A stretch of DNA of 64,000 nucleotides from Sorex araneus (Eukaryota > Chordata > Mammalia > Eulipotyphla > Soricidae): the NCBI RefSeq assembly GCF_027595985.1, contig NC_073306.1:197278000-197341999 (forward strand), read 5' to 3'. A model generated the notes under the pieces. The model searched no databases. It saw nothing but the letters and a program-made list of their open reading frames with translations, and was not told the DNA's origin. Both the position numbers and the translations under genes were made by a program. Shown in pieces: positions 40,046 through 51,915 of this stretch (the stretch's first letter is position 1; each line of letters begins with the position of its first letter).

Positions 40046-42410
40046 TTATATAAATGAGTCAAATAGGAAAAAAGAGTGAGAAGAAAGTAAGATAAACAGT
40101 GAGGAAAATCCAGTCCACTTGTTGAATTTAATTTTTGCTTCATTTTCTTCAACAATCATAGCAAAATTATATATAAAAACACAGGTGTTACTTATACAGA
40201 CAGTCTTAAACACATGCTTGAACATTTGCTCTACTTTTCCTTATCTTTTATCTTATTGAGGAGATGACAAATTACAAATCTAATTTCACCAAGTAAAGAC
40301 ATAATTGTATGTATAGACACATACCCATCAAAAAAAGGCATGGAGAGATAATAATTTATTCATCTGAAGTTAAGATTGGTGTAAAACACTGTAATAAAGT
40401 GTGTATTTAATATACAGAATCAAGTAATTTTCATGATTTTTTAAAAAAAACTAACAAGAAAGAGAGTCACACTTCCAGTTACCGAAGCAAAATCTTTTCC
40501 TCTTAAGATTTTGGTAAATAAGCAATGTTTGTTACAAATAAATTTAATGTAACATTTTCTTTATTTTGTGGCTACACATGTTTGAAAACAGTAGAGAAAA
40601 GAAAGAAAAATGGTCTCTCTTTTGCCTGTGGTAATAGTGTAGCAAGCAAGAATTGCTTAAGACTGTATTAACCCTGCAGTAACAAAAGAAAGCTTAAGAA
40701 AACAATGATTTCTCAATACTCATTTAAAAGACAACCAGACTGCGATTGACCACAGGTTTGCTGAATTTGCAGAGATTATCCGCATTCACTAGGAAGTTTT
40801 CCAATAAAGCATAGCAATTACAATCTTTATTCCCACAAATGTTACAAATAAAGAAATCAGAAATTCTCCAAAAAAGATTACTTAATGGTCAAAGAACTCT
40901 TAATTGCCAAATAACTCTTAAGAGTCAAAAAACATCTAAGGAATAGAGAAAGCAAACCTCCTACAAAAGTTGTGTTCTCAGAGGTAAAAATTAATTTAAT
41001 ATATGTTACTGTTCCAAGGCTTTGTAACATTTGTAATAGATTTTAAAGCAGTTGACGTCCTAGCAAGGAGTCTAAGATTTCATTGGAAGGTTGAGGGGGT
41101 CAGATGGGGAGCTCAGCCCCTTACCTGCTGCCTTTCCTTCCCTCCTACTGACTTTGTCACAAGGGCCCAGCAATATACAATAATCTCCTTCTTCTTCCTT
41201 CTACCTGTCATCTCTGCTTCTGAAATAAGAACCATTTGTGTAAAAATATAAGAAAGATGCATAGTGTATTTGCTGTCACCCAATGCTTTCAGATAACCTA
41301 CTTTCATCTCCAATGTGAAAACTTAAGAACCGACCAATTCATCAACATTTCCGGGGAACCCAGCCTTTTAAGTATAAGAATGGAATTCCAAACACATAAC
41401 ATATTCATCTATATGACAGAAAGAAATCTAAGGATAGAGTATCTTGTGAATGATCTTTGAAATAAAAGAAAACCGTTCCCCCCAAGTTATTTTTAGACAA
41501 AACTTGTATCAGAAAATATTCAGACATTTCCGGTCAAAATTTGCTTCTGACAAATCTAGAGCAACTTCCTCAACCCTTTCCCGACCATGGGCTGCTTCTG
41601 ATCTTATTTTCTTCCTGTGGCCCTCATCTTACCAGCTGTTCCCCTTCCCCCTGACCCCTCTGATTAATGTGGTTTTCAAGCATGTCTTCCTTGGAGTATC
41701 ATTATGGACCATACGGTCTTTAAAAGCCATATCTCATATGGGCCATAGGAGAAACACTTATCTGGAAGAACGTCCTAATAGCTATGTTAGGTTGCAATGT
41801 TCAGGTCTTAAGATAAACTCTTGGTGCATCTAAATTTTATTTCATAAGACATGATTTAGATTGCATTTTAATTATGTGGCCTACTGATATGGTTCTTCTT
41901 ACTATATAAAAGCTAGATAACGGATCTGCCTTTCATCCCATGCTATTCAAAATGCCTTTCCATTCATAATTTTATTGCTCTTCTAAACAAAATGTTTATG
42001 AGACGGTATTTTGTAAAGTCAATATCTCTGTCTAGCTTTACTTTTTGCCTTATGCTTCCAGTGGTATTCATCCTGCCCCTTCAAAGCCTCTGTAATCCCC
42101 AGAATCCCTGTTGAAAACACGCTGTGAAAGAGACAGCTTCCTGCCCAGCACTCCAGTTTACCAACAGCTTCAGAAGATTAAATTGATGAGTCACTCTCCC
42201 ACGAACTTTCCATACTTTATTTTTCTTTATTAGCTAGTCATGTTTCAAATGCAGAGCATTGCATTTTTCCTTAGTAAAATGGAGTTATTTTTTGATTAAA
42301 TTTACAAATATATATCTGGATATTAAAAGAAACAAACCTTATGTATGCAAGATCCTCTTATAAATAGACTAATAGCACTGCATTAACTTGAAAAGGACTC
42401 TAGGGTCCAC
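40046..42410. other. Long SINE-free intergenic block
   Basis: About 2.4 kb without recognised repeats. The 127-codon frame at 41450-41833 has no known domain. Nothing else was supported. Confidence 0.55.
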
Positions 42411-42545
42411 CTTTTTTTTTTTTAATTGAATCACTGTGAGCTACAATTACAAAATTTTCATGTTTGAGTTTCAGTCATACACTTGTCAAACATGCACCCC
42501 TCCACCAGTGTACATCTTCTACCACCAATGTCCCCAAATGAATTC
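42411..42545 (-). mobile_element. L1 3'-UTR fragment
   Basis: Poly(T), TTAATTGAATCACTGTGAGC, CCTCCACCAGTGTACATC and CACCAATGTCCCC: the reversed last 130 bp of the shrew L1. Confidence 0.82.
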
Positions 42546-43017
42546 ACATTTATCAGATGGATGTAGAAGTACTTGCATAGACACATATTTATAATCAGTT
42601 AATAAAAACATGTTTATTTCCTTCATCAGCTGAGAGTCTAGAACCAACAACATTATAATAGCACACACCTAGTATCCAGGTCTGGTTTCAAGTCCCTCTC
42701 TACCTCCTCCCCAAACAAACAAACAAACAAACAACAACAAAGCAAGCAGTGTTTCTGATAGGAATGACTAACCAGAGGACATTGCAGGGAAATAGATGAC
42801 TCTTTAGCATATTTCTGTGTCAGAAATTAAGTGCTTCCCTCCACCCCCACAAGAATTCATTGTGGTATGTAATAAAGAACACGAACCAGATGAAAATTAA
42901 AATAATGACCAAAGCTGGAATAAACTAGGAGAAAAATAAAGCAGCACACAAAGTAAATGTTTATGAATCCAAATTAATATAAATACATAGTTGAGTTATA
43001 AATAAATAAAGATGCTA
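42546..43017. other. Intergenic sequence with (AAAC)n
   Basis: TCTGGTTTCAAGTCCCTCTC followed by (AAAC)n at about 42713-42733 may be a SINE trace. Otherwise unrecognised. Confidence 0.45.
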
Positions 43018-44316
43018 CACAAGTGAAACAGAAATAAATAAATGGGACTATCTCAAACTAAGAAGCTTCTGCACCTCAAAAGAAACAGTGACCAAAATAC
43101 AAAGACAGTCTACAGAATGGGAAAGGATATTTACCCAGTACCCATCCGATAAAGGGTTGGTATCAAGGATATACAATGCACTGGTTGAACTCCACAAGAA
43201 GAATACTGCTGACCAGATCAAAAAATGGGGTGATGAAATGAGCAGAAACTTTCCCAAAGAAGAAATCCAAATGGCTAAGAGGTACATGAGAAAATGCTCA
43301 ACATCAATAATCATCAGGGAGATGCAGATCAAAACAGCAATGAGATATCATCTCACACCACAGAGACTGGCCCTCATCCAAAAAAACAAAAGCAACCAAT
43401 GTTGGCGTGGATGTGGGGAGAAAGGGACTCTCCTTCACTGCTGGTGGGAATGCTGACTGATTCAGCCCTTCTGGAAAACAATATGGACGATTCTCAAAAA
43501 ATTAGAAATTGAGCTTCCATTTGACCCATCAATACCACTCCTGGGAATATATCCCAGAGAGGCAAAAAGGTATAGTAGAAATGACACCTGCATTTCTATG
43601 TTCATTGCAGCACTGTTTACAATAGCCACAATCTGGAAAAAACCCGAGTGCCCAAAAACAGATGACTGGTTAAAGAAACTCTGGTACATCTACACAATGG
43701 AATACTATGCAGCTGTTAGAAAAGATGAAGTCATGAAATTTGCATATAAGTGGATCAACATGGAAAGTATCATGTTGAGTGAAATGAGTCAGAAAAAAAG
43801 AGACAGACATAGAAAGATCGCACTCATATGTGGAATATAAAGTAGCAGAGAGGTATGAGCTTGCAATCATGCAACTTCTGGCAGAAATTTCTCTGGACTT
43901 ACTTACTAAAATACTAAAATACAGAAATCCAAAATTGCATGGCTGCTATTGTGCCGCACGACCTCATATCTCTTCATTCTCAGCAATGGAAAACAAATTA
44001 TCAAATGCTTCCTTTTCAGCAGGTCCAACGTTGGGGGGAGGCAGGGAAACTCCAAATAATAATAGTGAGTTTTTAGTTGAAATATTGAATGCAATCAAAA
44101 TAAAGAGAAAGTAAAGTGAAAATTTATCAGCTACACAGGCGGGGTGGGGGGGTGGGGGTTGGGGGGCGGTATACTGTGATTCTTGGAGCTGGAATATGTG
44201 CACTGGTGACGGGATGGGTGTTTGAGCATTGTATAACTGAGACTTAAGCCTGAAAGCTTTGTAACTTTCCACATGGTGATTCAATAAAAAAAATAACAAA
44301 ATAAAAAATAAAAATA
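43018..44316 (+). mobile_element. 5'-truncated L1 with 17-bp target-site duplication
   Basis: Holds the C-terminal part of ORF2 (in three-frame pieces: DQIKKWGDEMSRNFPKEE, GEKGTLLHCWWEC, MEYYAAVRKDEVMKF, SQKKRDRHRKIALICG), a 3' UTR with a G-rich tract, GTGATTCAATAAAA and an A-rich tail. AATAAATAAAGATGCTA (43001-43017) and AATAAATGAAGATGCTA (44317-44333) flank it. ORF2 is broken by a stop after WEC and by frameshifts. Confidence 0.95.
44138..44170 (+). other. G-rich tract in L1 3' UTR, possible G-quadruplex
   Basis: Several runs of 4-7 G separated by one or two bases, with the pattern GGGG-T-GGGGGGG-T-GGGGG-TT-GGGGGG. Comparable G-rich tracts occur at the same place in the L1 3' ends at 13108-13148 and 37736-37757. 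Confidence 0.75.
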
Positions 44317-44333
44317 AATAAATGAAGATGCTA

Positions 44334-44655
44334 GAAATCGTCGATGCAGAGTTACATGTAAATTTAGTAGATGTCCTTTCCAAAGTGATCTTCTAAAATA
44401 TGGACTGACCAAAATGAATTCATTCCTCAAACTATAGTTTGGAAGAGGGAGGACGGAAAGTTATGTTTAAAAAAGTAGCCTGAGAAGCACCATGTCGGTC
44501 ACATCAACAGTGATAGATTATTCTGAGAGAATGTAATGGTGTGATGAAAATGACACTTTATCTCTGTAGTCCCTCTGGAAAACTCATGATCTCAGTCTAA
44601 TCATGCAGAATACAGCATATTTCAATTGAGAAATAAAAAATATATATACGCCAAG
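44334..44655. other. Intergenic sequence
   Basis: Nothing recognised. Confidence 0.5.
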
Positions 44656-44656
44656 G

Positions 44657-44830
44657 TCATGAGGCCAAAGATATAGCACAGCAGGCAGGGGGTTTGCCTT
44701 TCACCTAAGTTAAATCTCTGCCCCCTCATATGGTCCCTCGAGCCCCACCAAGAGTGATCCCTGAGTGCAGTGGCAGGAGTAAGTCCTGAGCACCCATCCA
44801 GTGAAGCTTTCCCACCAGAAAATAGAAAAA
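44657..44830 (+). mobile_element. SINE-A
   Basis: GAGGCCAAAGATATAGCACAGCAGGCAGGGGGTTTGCC head with a decayed B box, CACCAAGAGTGATCCCTGAGTGCAGTGGCAGGAGTAAGTCC body. Confidence 0.85.
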
Positions 44831-45599
44831 GGAAGAGAATTCTCAAGGTCATCCGACTACGGATACTATGAGAGAAGCTGAATACTATGAGAGAAACTGT
44901 TCATTCTAAGGGGAGACTAGGGGACTTGACACAGGAATAAATATAATGGCTCCAGGATTAACACTAGAACAGGAAGCGGGAGGGGAAGGATATCAGGTAA
45001 AATCTATGAAAATTCAAGTAAAGTATAAACATTTTTCTCCTTTTTACCCAGGCAGCTATGAGAAAAGTGATAGTGAGAGAAAGCAGACATTTATTTCTAA
45101 CGCTTTTGGGCACTGGAATCCTGAATGTGTGCCAACACGGCGGGGTCCCGGTGAGGCATCTCACCCTGGCTGCAGTGCCTGACTCGGGGCTGTGATCTGA
45201 CTCGGCAGAAGACAGAGCTGAACGAGTTCTCAATCTCTTTTCAAGAGAGTGCTAGTGCCATTTGTAAACTCTTCATTCTCATAGCCTAACTTCTTCCAAT
45301 CCTATGACCCTGGGAGTGAGAATTTCAATACAATAAATTGGATAGATACATTCACTTTAGGAATAATTTATTAATACTCATTCTTTGCCAGAGGGTCATG
45401 AAATCCTACAAGCCTATGTACTAACTGCAGAGGGACTGTGTCTTAATCTGATAATGCTGATTTATGCCTCTTCATCCATTGTCTTCCTATCTTCTATCCT
45501 CTTTCTCTTACTTTTTACTTTCTTTTTTTTTTCTTCACCTTCTCCTGTTCTTGGCTTCTATCTTGTTGTTCCTCCTTCAAATAGTTACTGAATGGATAT
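44831..45599. other. Intergenic sequence
   Basis: No gene or repeat recognised. 45105-45215 is locally GC-rich with a few CpGs. Confidence 0.45.
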
Positions 45600-45742
45600 G
45601 TCAGGGAACAGAGGCTAAGATGCTTACTTTGCACACTCCAATTGAATCCCTGGCACCCCATCTGGTCCCCTAAGCACCACCAGGATTGATGCCTGAGATT
45701 AGATTCAGGAATAAGTCCTAAGCACCACTGGGTGTGACCTGT
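45600..45742 (+). mobile_element. Old SINE-A
   Basis: AGGCTAAGATGCTTACTTTGCACACTCCAATTGAATCCCTGGCACCCC head and CACCACCAGGATTGATGCCTGAGATTAG body, ending ACTGGGTGTGACC. Confidence 0.8.
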
Positions 45743-45821
45743 TAACCCCTCTGGAGTTTATGAAATACAGCATTTTCAAAATAAATGAGATAGTAGAGAC
45801 ACACCAATAGAGTCTATCTAT

Positions 45822-45985
45822 ATGGAGAGAGAAAGAGAGAAGAGAAAGAGAGGGAGAGAGAGAGAGAGAAGAGATGAGAGTTGGTAGTCGGTGTTTTTGC
45901 TAGAAAAGATTGGGAACACTGCTGGAGGGAAGAGTTGACACTGGTGGTAATTTCTATGAAAACTATTGAGATTCAGAGGCCATAA
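45822..45985 (+). mobile_element. L1 3'-UTR fragment with (GA)n tract
   Basis: (GA)n at 45824-45878, then GGGAACACTGCTGGAGGGAAGAGTTGACACTGGTGG. Same GA-tract-then-3'-end order as 12972-13270. Confidence 0.6.
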
Positions 45986-46259
45986 TTACAAAGAAAGAGC
46001 ATTGAGATTTTTACCTTTGTCTTGATTGTACTGACCCGTACATTACTTATAGGACAAAGATTAGAGTGTCAAGAATACTCTTACATGTAGTAGCTGTAAA
46101 ACAACTTCCACAAAGTTTTCTCCAGTAACAGACCATTTTATTGCTAAGTTGACACAGTTGCTTTCCTCTACCTTGAGAATGGATGCAATAAGTAAGTTTT
46201 ACATATTTATTCTTACTTACAAAGCTTCTAAATAGCATCAAATTGTATTAGCTTATGTT

Positions 46260-46712
46260 ATGGAATAAATTCTGTTCACTTTCCTCCAGATTCATATGTA
46301 ATATTCCAAACTCTCAGGCCCTTAGGACATGACTTTACTTGGAGATAGGTCTGCTATATAAGTGTAATTAGTGAAGATTAGGTCATAGCAGAGTAGAGTG
46401 GGCACCTAATTCAATGTCATGTGTGTCCTTGTATAAGATGAGAAATGGATACACACATATGGAAACTGAATTTAAAGATAAATTCAGAGATAAATGTGAT
46501 GCCCCTATAGGTTAAAACTTGCAAAATATTGCATAAAAATTCCTAGAAGCTAGGCAGAGGTGTAGAAGAGTCTTCTGAATAAACCAACCCTGCTGGAAGC
46601 TAGATTTTTCTACTACTAACCTCTAGACTATGAGACAATAAATATTTCCATGGTTTGATTCACTCAGTTGGTAGAACTTTGTTTTAGCAGCCTTGGCAAA
46701 TAAATACAGGCT
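46260..46712 (+). mobile_element. MLT1-class MaLR LTR
   Basis: Follows the MLT1/MST LTR in order: AGATTCATATGTAATATTCCAAACTCTCAGG, TTTACTTGGAGATAGG, ATTAGGTCATAGCAGAG, TGTCCTTGTATAAGA, AACCAACCCTGCTGG, AATAAATATTTCC and TTTGTTTTAGCAGCCTTGGCAAATAAATACAGG. Ancient non-coding LTR remnant; no internal viral genes adjoin it. Confidence 0.75.
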
Positions 46713-46889
46713 CTATTTTTTAAAAATTGATAAAACACTTCAGTGAGACCAGTTTTATTCTTGTTATGGGAGACTGAGCAAAACCATGCATTATTTCTTT
46801 CCAGGAAATCTACTACTTAAATTCTTTATAATAAAGATTTTAGCTAAAAGTTCTTACAATATATGAAAAGAGTGTATTGGAAAATTGAG

Positions 46890-47052
46890 TGTGATCTTGG
46901 AGCCACACTTGGTGTTACTCAGGGCTTCCTCCTAACTAAGCTCAGGGATCATTCAGGTGCTGAAGGGACTGTATGTGGCACCCAGGAATTGAAATAGGGT
47001 CAGTTTTTTGCAAGGCAAGTGCCTTATCTCCTGTACTATCTTTCTAGCCCCC
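46890..47052 (-). mobile_element. SINE-A
   Basis: TTGGAGCCACACTTGGTGTTACTCAGGGC, body and head to TACTATCTTTCTAGCCCC. Confidence 0.87.
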
Positions 47053-47439
47053 AAAGTGACAAAACTATTTACAGACAAACATATCAGGAATGACATGGTC
47101 ATTAAACTAACCCTTTTAAAAGCAGTAAGTGTTCTCTTATAGAAGGTAAAGAAACCTACTTAGGGAGTAGTAAGATAATAAGAGTTTAAATTAGGGGAAA
47201 GAACAGTCATAAAATCTTGTACAATGCACAAGTGACTCACTTGATTTGAACTTCAGAGGACATACTGATGCAGAACTTCAGAGATAAACTACATGGTAAT
47301 CACAAGGCATACACAGATAACATATGTAAAGAACACAAGCAAGAAAAGGCAACTTGAACCTGACCTTTTCATTAAAGAGAGAAGTCAAAGTACAAGGAAA
47401 GAAAACAATGGTTGAAGAACAAAGCAAAACACCACACTC

Positions 47440-49340
47440 ATAATCCATATAAAAACATGGTAATAAATTCCTTAATTTCAGTTAATGTCACTTCATGCCA
47501 ACAGACTGAACCCCTCAATCAAAAGGCACAGAGTGCCATAGAGATAAGAAAACTGAGTTTGGCCTTGTGCTGCTTGCAACAGATATATCTGAAAAGTCAA
47601 GAGGCAAATAGTTGTTGAAAGGAAGGCCAGAATGACCGACCACATTGATATCAGAAAACATATACTTCAAATTATAAAACAGTATAAAGGACTTAAAATA
47701 GTATAAAGGACTTAAATGGACATTATATAATGCTCAAAGAAACCATACACCAAGATGACATGCATATGCATCAAGTGAAGAATCATCAAAATATATAAAT
47801 AAACTCATAAAAAACTTGAGAAAATGATATCAACAGCAACATAATAGTATTGAGAGATTTTAGTACCCCTCTCACATCACTGTATATATCTACAAGACAA
47901 AAAATAAGCAAACTGGCTTTAGAGAAATAAATGAAAAAGATGGATTTAGTCGACCTGTACAGAACTCTCTATCTCCTGAACACTAAGTAAACATTCCACT
48001 TCCATGCACCTGGAGCATCCTTGAAGACAGATCATATGCTCAGATATAAGACTTTATAAAAATCAAGGTGCTGGAAATCATATATAGGATCTTCTCAGAC
48101 CACAATATTTTGAAGGCAGAAATAAATCACAAACAGAAATCTGGCAAAACTCGAATACTTGAAAACTAAACAATATACTATTGAACCGGTAGGTCAAAGA
48201 TAAACTTGAGGAATAAATAAAAAGGTTTCTGTGAGCAAATAATATTGAATACATAAATTACCAGAACATATATGACATTGGTAAACTGAACTCACAGCGA
48301 AGTTCAACTAATGCAAGCATTTATTAGGGAACAAGACAAGTTCAAATGAATAACCTAAGTACACATCTTAAGATACTAGATTAAGAATAACAAATAGTCC
48401 AAAGTAAGCATAGTAAGGAAATGATAAAATTTAGAGTAGAAAACAATGATACAGAAACCAAAAAAATCAACGAAGCCAAGAACTGGTTTTTCAAGAGAAT
48501 AAATAAGATGAACAAACTTACTATACACACAAAGGAAAAAAGAGAGAAATATCTAACAATTTGGATAAGAACTAAAAGATTAGAAATTATAATATATAGG
48601 TTTGCTCTGTCAGTCTGTGTTCTCCCTTGAACACAAATCTTGCTTTCTCTGTGTTTCTTTTATGGCTTTCTCTTTGTTTCTTTATTTCCACTCTGGGGAA
48701 GCCTGTATTCTCTTTTGAACACGAACTTATCTCTATTTTTTACCATTATTTCTTTCTAACTAAGTTTCAGCAGAAAACTGCCTTGCTTCAAAAAAAATTA
48801 CAACAGATACCACAAAAACACAATCATGAAAAAACTCTGACAGTTTTATGCCATGAAATTTGAAAACCTAGAAGAAATGGATAAATTTTTAGAGTTCTAT
48901 ACCTCTTCAAACTGAATAAAGTTGATGTGGAACACTTGAAAAGACCAATCACAGAACAGAAATTAAAACAGTGATTAAAAAAATTTCCCTCAAACAAAAC
49001 CCCATGTCTATATGGGTTGACTAGTAAGTTCTTTCAAATATTCAAATGTTCAAATGTTCAAATAGGACCTACTTCCTGTTCTTCTTAAAATCTTTGAGAA
49101 AGTTGAATAAAAGAAAATACTTATAATTTCTCTACCCTATACAGAATTATGTGCAAGTATTATATATATTTACATATATATGTCAACATGATATAGCACA
49201 TAAATAAAAACAAAGATAAAATTTATATAGCCATAGATATTTTTCATGGGCATGAAACAAATACTATTCAAGTTTGTGTGGTGTAATACAACTCCATGAA
49301 CAGCCAAAGAGATATGAGGGAGGAAAAATGAGAAGCATTT
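47440..49340 (+). mobile_element. Decayed L1 ORF2 (endonuclease and reverse transcriptase regions)
   Basis: In order: endonuclease-like TTCCTTAATTTCAGTTAATGTCAC and AAAGGCACAGAGTGCCATAGAG; AGATTTTAGTACCCCTCTCAC; TCAGACCACAATATTTTGAAGGCAG; ATCAACGAAGCCAAGAACTGGTTTTTC. The matching peptides INEAKNWFFKRINKMNKL are typical of L1 ORF2. Numerous stops are present. A foreign segment lies at about 48596-48775. Confidence 0.82.
48596..48775. repeat. Unidentified insert in L1 with an 88-bp internal repeat
   Basis: Pyrimidine-rich block not matching L1. GTCTGTGTTCTCCCTTGAACACAA (48613) recurs as GCCTGTATTCTCTTTTGAACACGAA (48701). Could be a piece of an unknown LTR or satellite. Confidence 0.5.
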
Positions 49341-49464
49341 CCTGACTTTCAATTATACTTTAGAGCTGTAGTAATCAAAACTGTAAACTACTAAGATTAA
49401 GGCAGACTCTTAAGTAAAATTAAGATCCCAGAGATAAACTTTAAGATGTATGGGGAATTGGTAT

Positions 49465-49560
49465 AGAAGAGAAAGTACGAGGGTACGAGGTTTGCCTCAC
49501 ATGTGGGTAAACCTGCTTCCATCCGCAGCACCAGATTACTTTGCAGTTTACTGGAGGTCA
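49465..49560 (+). mobile_element. SINE head fragment
   Basis: TACGAGGTTTGCCTCACATGTGGGTAAACCTGCTTCCATCCGCAGCACC is a decayed head; the body is absent. Confidence 0.5.
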
Positions 49561-49954
49561 TTTAATACTTCTTAACATGTTTGTATACTGGTCATGAACT
49601 TCTTTAGTTGTGAAGATTTTTGTCACTCCTTGGGTGTAGAGATGGTATTGGAGATAAGGTGCTTGCTTGCTTGCTTGAGAAGGATCCTGGCTCAAAGCTG
49701 GAGCATTCACAAAACTCAACAGCAAAAAGCCAAATAACTCCATCAAAACCTACAGAAATGAAATGAACAGACATTTCACCAAAAAGAAATAGTTCTGAAC
49801 AACAGGCATATTAAAAAGTATTCATCCTCATTGTTTACTAGGTAAATGTAAATTAAAGTGAGAACGAGCTATCTCCCACTGATGAGAATGGCATATATCA
49901 AAGTGATTGGAGACAACCAGTCAACCAGTATTGGCAGGGGTGTGGTGAAAGGGG

Positions 49955-50158
49955 AACACTCAGGGTCAGAGAGACAATACGTCAGTGAGGCACTTGCCTT
50001 GCATAAGTCCAACCAGGTTCAGCACCCTATATTGTCCCCTGAGACTGCCAGGAGTGATCACTGAGTGCAGAGATAGAAATAAGCCATCTGCATAGCGGGG
50101 CGTTCCTCAAAAACAAAAAGAAAAGAAAAGAGAAGGAAAAAGGGAAAAAAAGAAAGAG
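49955..50158 (+). mobile_element. SINE-A inserted in old L1
   Basis: CAGGGTCAGAGAGACAATACG head, GCACTTGCCTTGCATAAG, CTGCCAGGAGTGATCACTGAGTGCAGAG body and a long purine-rich tail. GGGGAACACT / GAGGAACACT flank it (49951 and 50157). Confidence 0.88.
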
Positions 50159-50280
50159 GAACACTATAACTGTTGGTGAGGCGTCTGATTCAGAGTGCAA
50201 GGAAAACAGTGTGGAGATTTCTCTAAACTTAAGAATAGAACTACCATCTGACCCAGCAATTCCAAGCCTAGCATTTACTC

Positions 50281-50976
50281 ATGTACATCACTTGTATCAC
50301 TTATCACCCCGCTGATCTTCGAGTTGCTCTAGCGGGCGCCAGTAACGTCTCCATTTGTCCCTGTAGCATGCTAGATTCATGTACATCCACTACCCAGCCA
50401 CTGCCACACTCCAGGCCGCTTTCTGGATACTTGGACCGAACCTCATACATGAGTGAAGCCACACAGAACCAGGGAAAGCAGAGCTTTGCGAACTTGGACT
50501 CTAGGCTCAATGAGATTCAGAAACAACAACCTCTGTCTGCCTCCTCCAATCTCCGGCGCCCCACCCCAGGAATCAAACCCAGATGCCCCACCCTACCAGA
50601 GCCAGATAAATACCTCCCTGGCAAACCTCCACTATCTCCACTACCCAGCCACTGCCACGCTCCAGACCGCTTTCTGGACTGCTTGGCCGAGAAGCCGCAT
50701 AAAGACACAGCATAAAGACACTTAATACCCATTTTCCATGATTTTCGTACCATATTTGCTGGGCTTTAAATATGGTGTGAACCATGGGAACACCTGTAAG
50801 GGTGATTGGAGGCCGCCCTAAAAGCCTCCATCCCTCTCAGAGAGCCCGGCAAGCTACTGAGAGTGCCACGCCCACAAGGCAGGACCTGGCAAGCTACCAG
50901 TGGCATATTCGATATGCCAAAAACAGTAACAACAATGAGCCTCATTGGCCTGACACCGAAAGAGCCCCCAATATGG
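50281..50976. mobile_element. Composite element with SINE-B pieces at both ends, inserted in L1
   Basis: The left end is a reversed SINE-B tail (CCCGCTGATCTTCGAGTTGC...GTCTCCATTTGTCC). The right end is a forward SINE-B body with the long-form insert (ATTCGATATGCCAAAAACAGTAAC, GACACCGAAAGAGCCCCCAATATGGC). Between them is about 440 bp of unknown CpG-containing sequence in which CACTACCCAGCCACTGCCAC occurs twice (about 50388 and 50638). CTCATGTACAT and TTCATGTACAT at the edges look like the target duplication. Confidence 0.7.
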
Positions 50977-51300
50977 CAGCATTCATGTACATAAAAAACA
51001 TGTATCAACAATATTTACATACCTATGTTCACTGCAGAGCTATTTATAATAACCAAGATCTGGAAGCGGACTATATGGTGGACAACACAGGAGTGGACAA
51101 AGAAACTGGTATAAATACCCTCAGCTACAGAAAACAGAAAGGCTTAAATCTGACATTTTGCTACAACTTAGTTTAACTGAAGGGTATCACACAGAGAAAG
51201 TAAGTCAACAAATACCTAATAATCCTATTCATATATGGAGTACAATAGAGATGTAGCAAGGAAATAAATAGTGGTTGAGTGTTAATGAAAGCAGATCTAG

Positions 51301-51579
51301 AGATGGTGGTTTGGTACTACTGGTACACTGGTGGTGGGCAGTCTAGTAATAATGTATTCAGGAATAACAATGTATTCCTGAAACATTAATATTACACTAT
51401 TACAAATCACAGGGCCTGTATTTCTTAGTAAAATAAATTAAAATGGACCCCCCAGAAGTTTTCAGTGTTCTTGGGGTTTACTCAGTGATTCCCTGTCAAC
51501 TAGAATGAATGATTAAATACTGGCACCCAAGGATGAGGGGCCAGGGGATCACCTGTATCCCTCTGTCAGTGTTCAGGGC
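51301..51579. other. Intergenic sequence beyond the decayed L1
   Basis: GGTACACTGGTGGTGGGCAGTC at about 51322 may still belong to an L1 3' UTR. Nothing else was recognised. Confidence 0.4.
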
Positions 51580-51692
51580 CTCTAGGGCCACACCTGGCAA
51601 TGCTTGAGGGGACAGTGTGCTGCTAGAGACTGAAATTAAACCCCACACATGCAAGATATGTGCTCTAAACCTTGTCCTACCTACATGGCCCC
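51580..51692 (-). mobile_element. Old SINE-A
   Basis: GGCCACACCTGGCAATGCTTGAGGGGACAG, ACTGAAATTAAACCCCACACATGCAAG and CTACCTACATGGCCCC. Confidence 0.78.
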
Positions 51693-51794
51693 AAATAAAA
51701 ACAAAAAGTAAAAGGCATAGCCTAAAAGAATATTACTTAGGGACTGCCAGATTCTGTGCCAAATCTTCTATCCCACTCTAATTATAACATGTTA

Positions 51795-51915
51795 TTATTT
51801 TTTTTTAACATTTAGCAGATAACATATTCAGACACAGAGAAGTTATATAACCTGCTTATCATTACATAACTAAATAGCTCTAAAACTGAGATTAAAATCT
51901 AAGACATATCTGTTG
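51795..51915 (+). mobile_element. MIR element
   Basis: GACACAGAGAAGTTATATAACCTGC, CATTACATAACTAAATAGCTC and AAAACTGAGATTAAAATCTAAG match the MIR central and tail order. Confidence 0.6.

Larger units (their letters stand above)
49690..51300 (+). mobile_element. Decayed L1 3' region, interrupted by two insertions
   Basis: AAAACTCAACAGCAAAAAGCC, GAAATGAACAGACATTTCACC, AGTATTGGCAGGGGTGTGGTG, then after a SINE AACTACCATCTGACCCAGCAATTCC, then after the 50281-50976 element TTCACTGCAGAGCTATTTATAATAACC and CTATTCATATATGGAGTACAATAG. These are the successive ORF2-end landmarks of an old L1. Confidence 0.82.

Noticed and set aside
41450-41833. 127-codon open frame on plus strand
   Set aside because: No recognisable domain, no codon or splice support and not conserved in any copy here; treated as chance.
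50281-50715. 144-codon open frame in composite element
   Set aside because: It starts inside a reversed SINE-B tail and is internally repeated; no protein family is recognisable.
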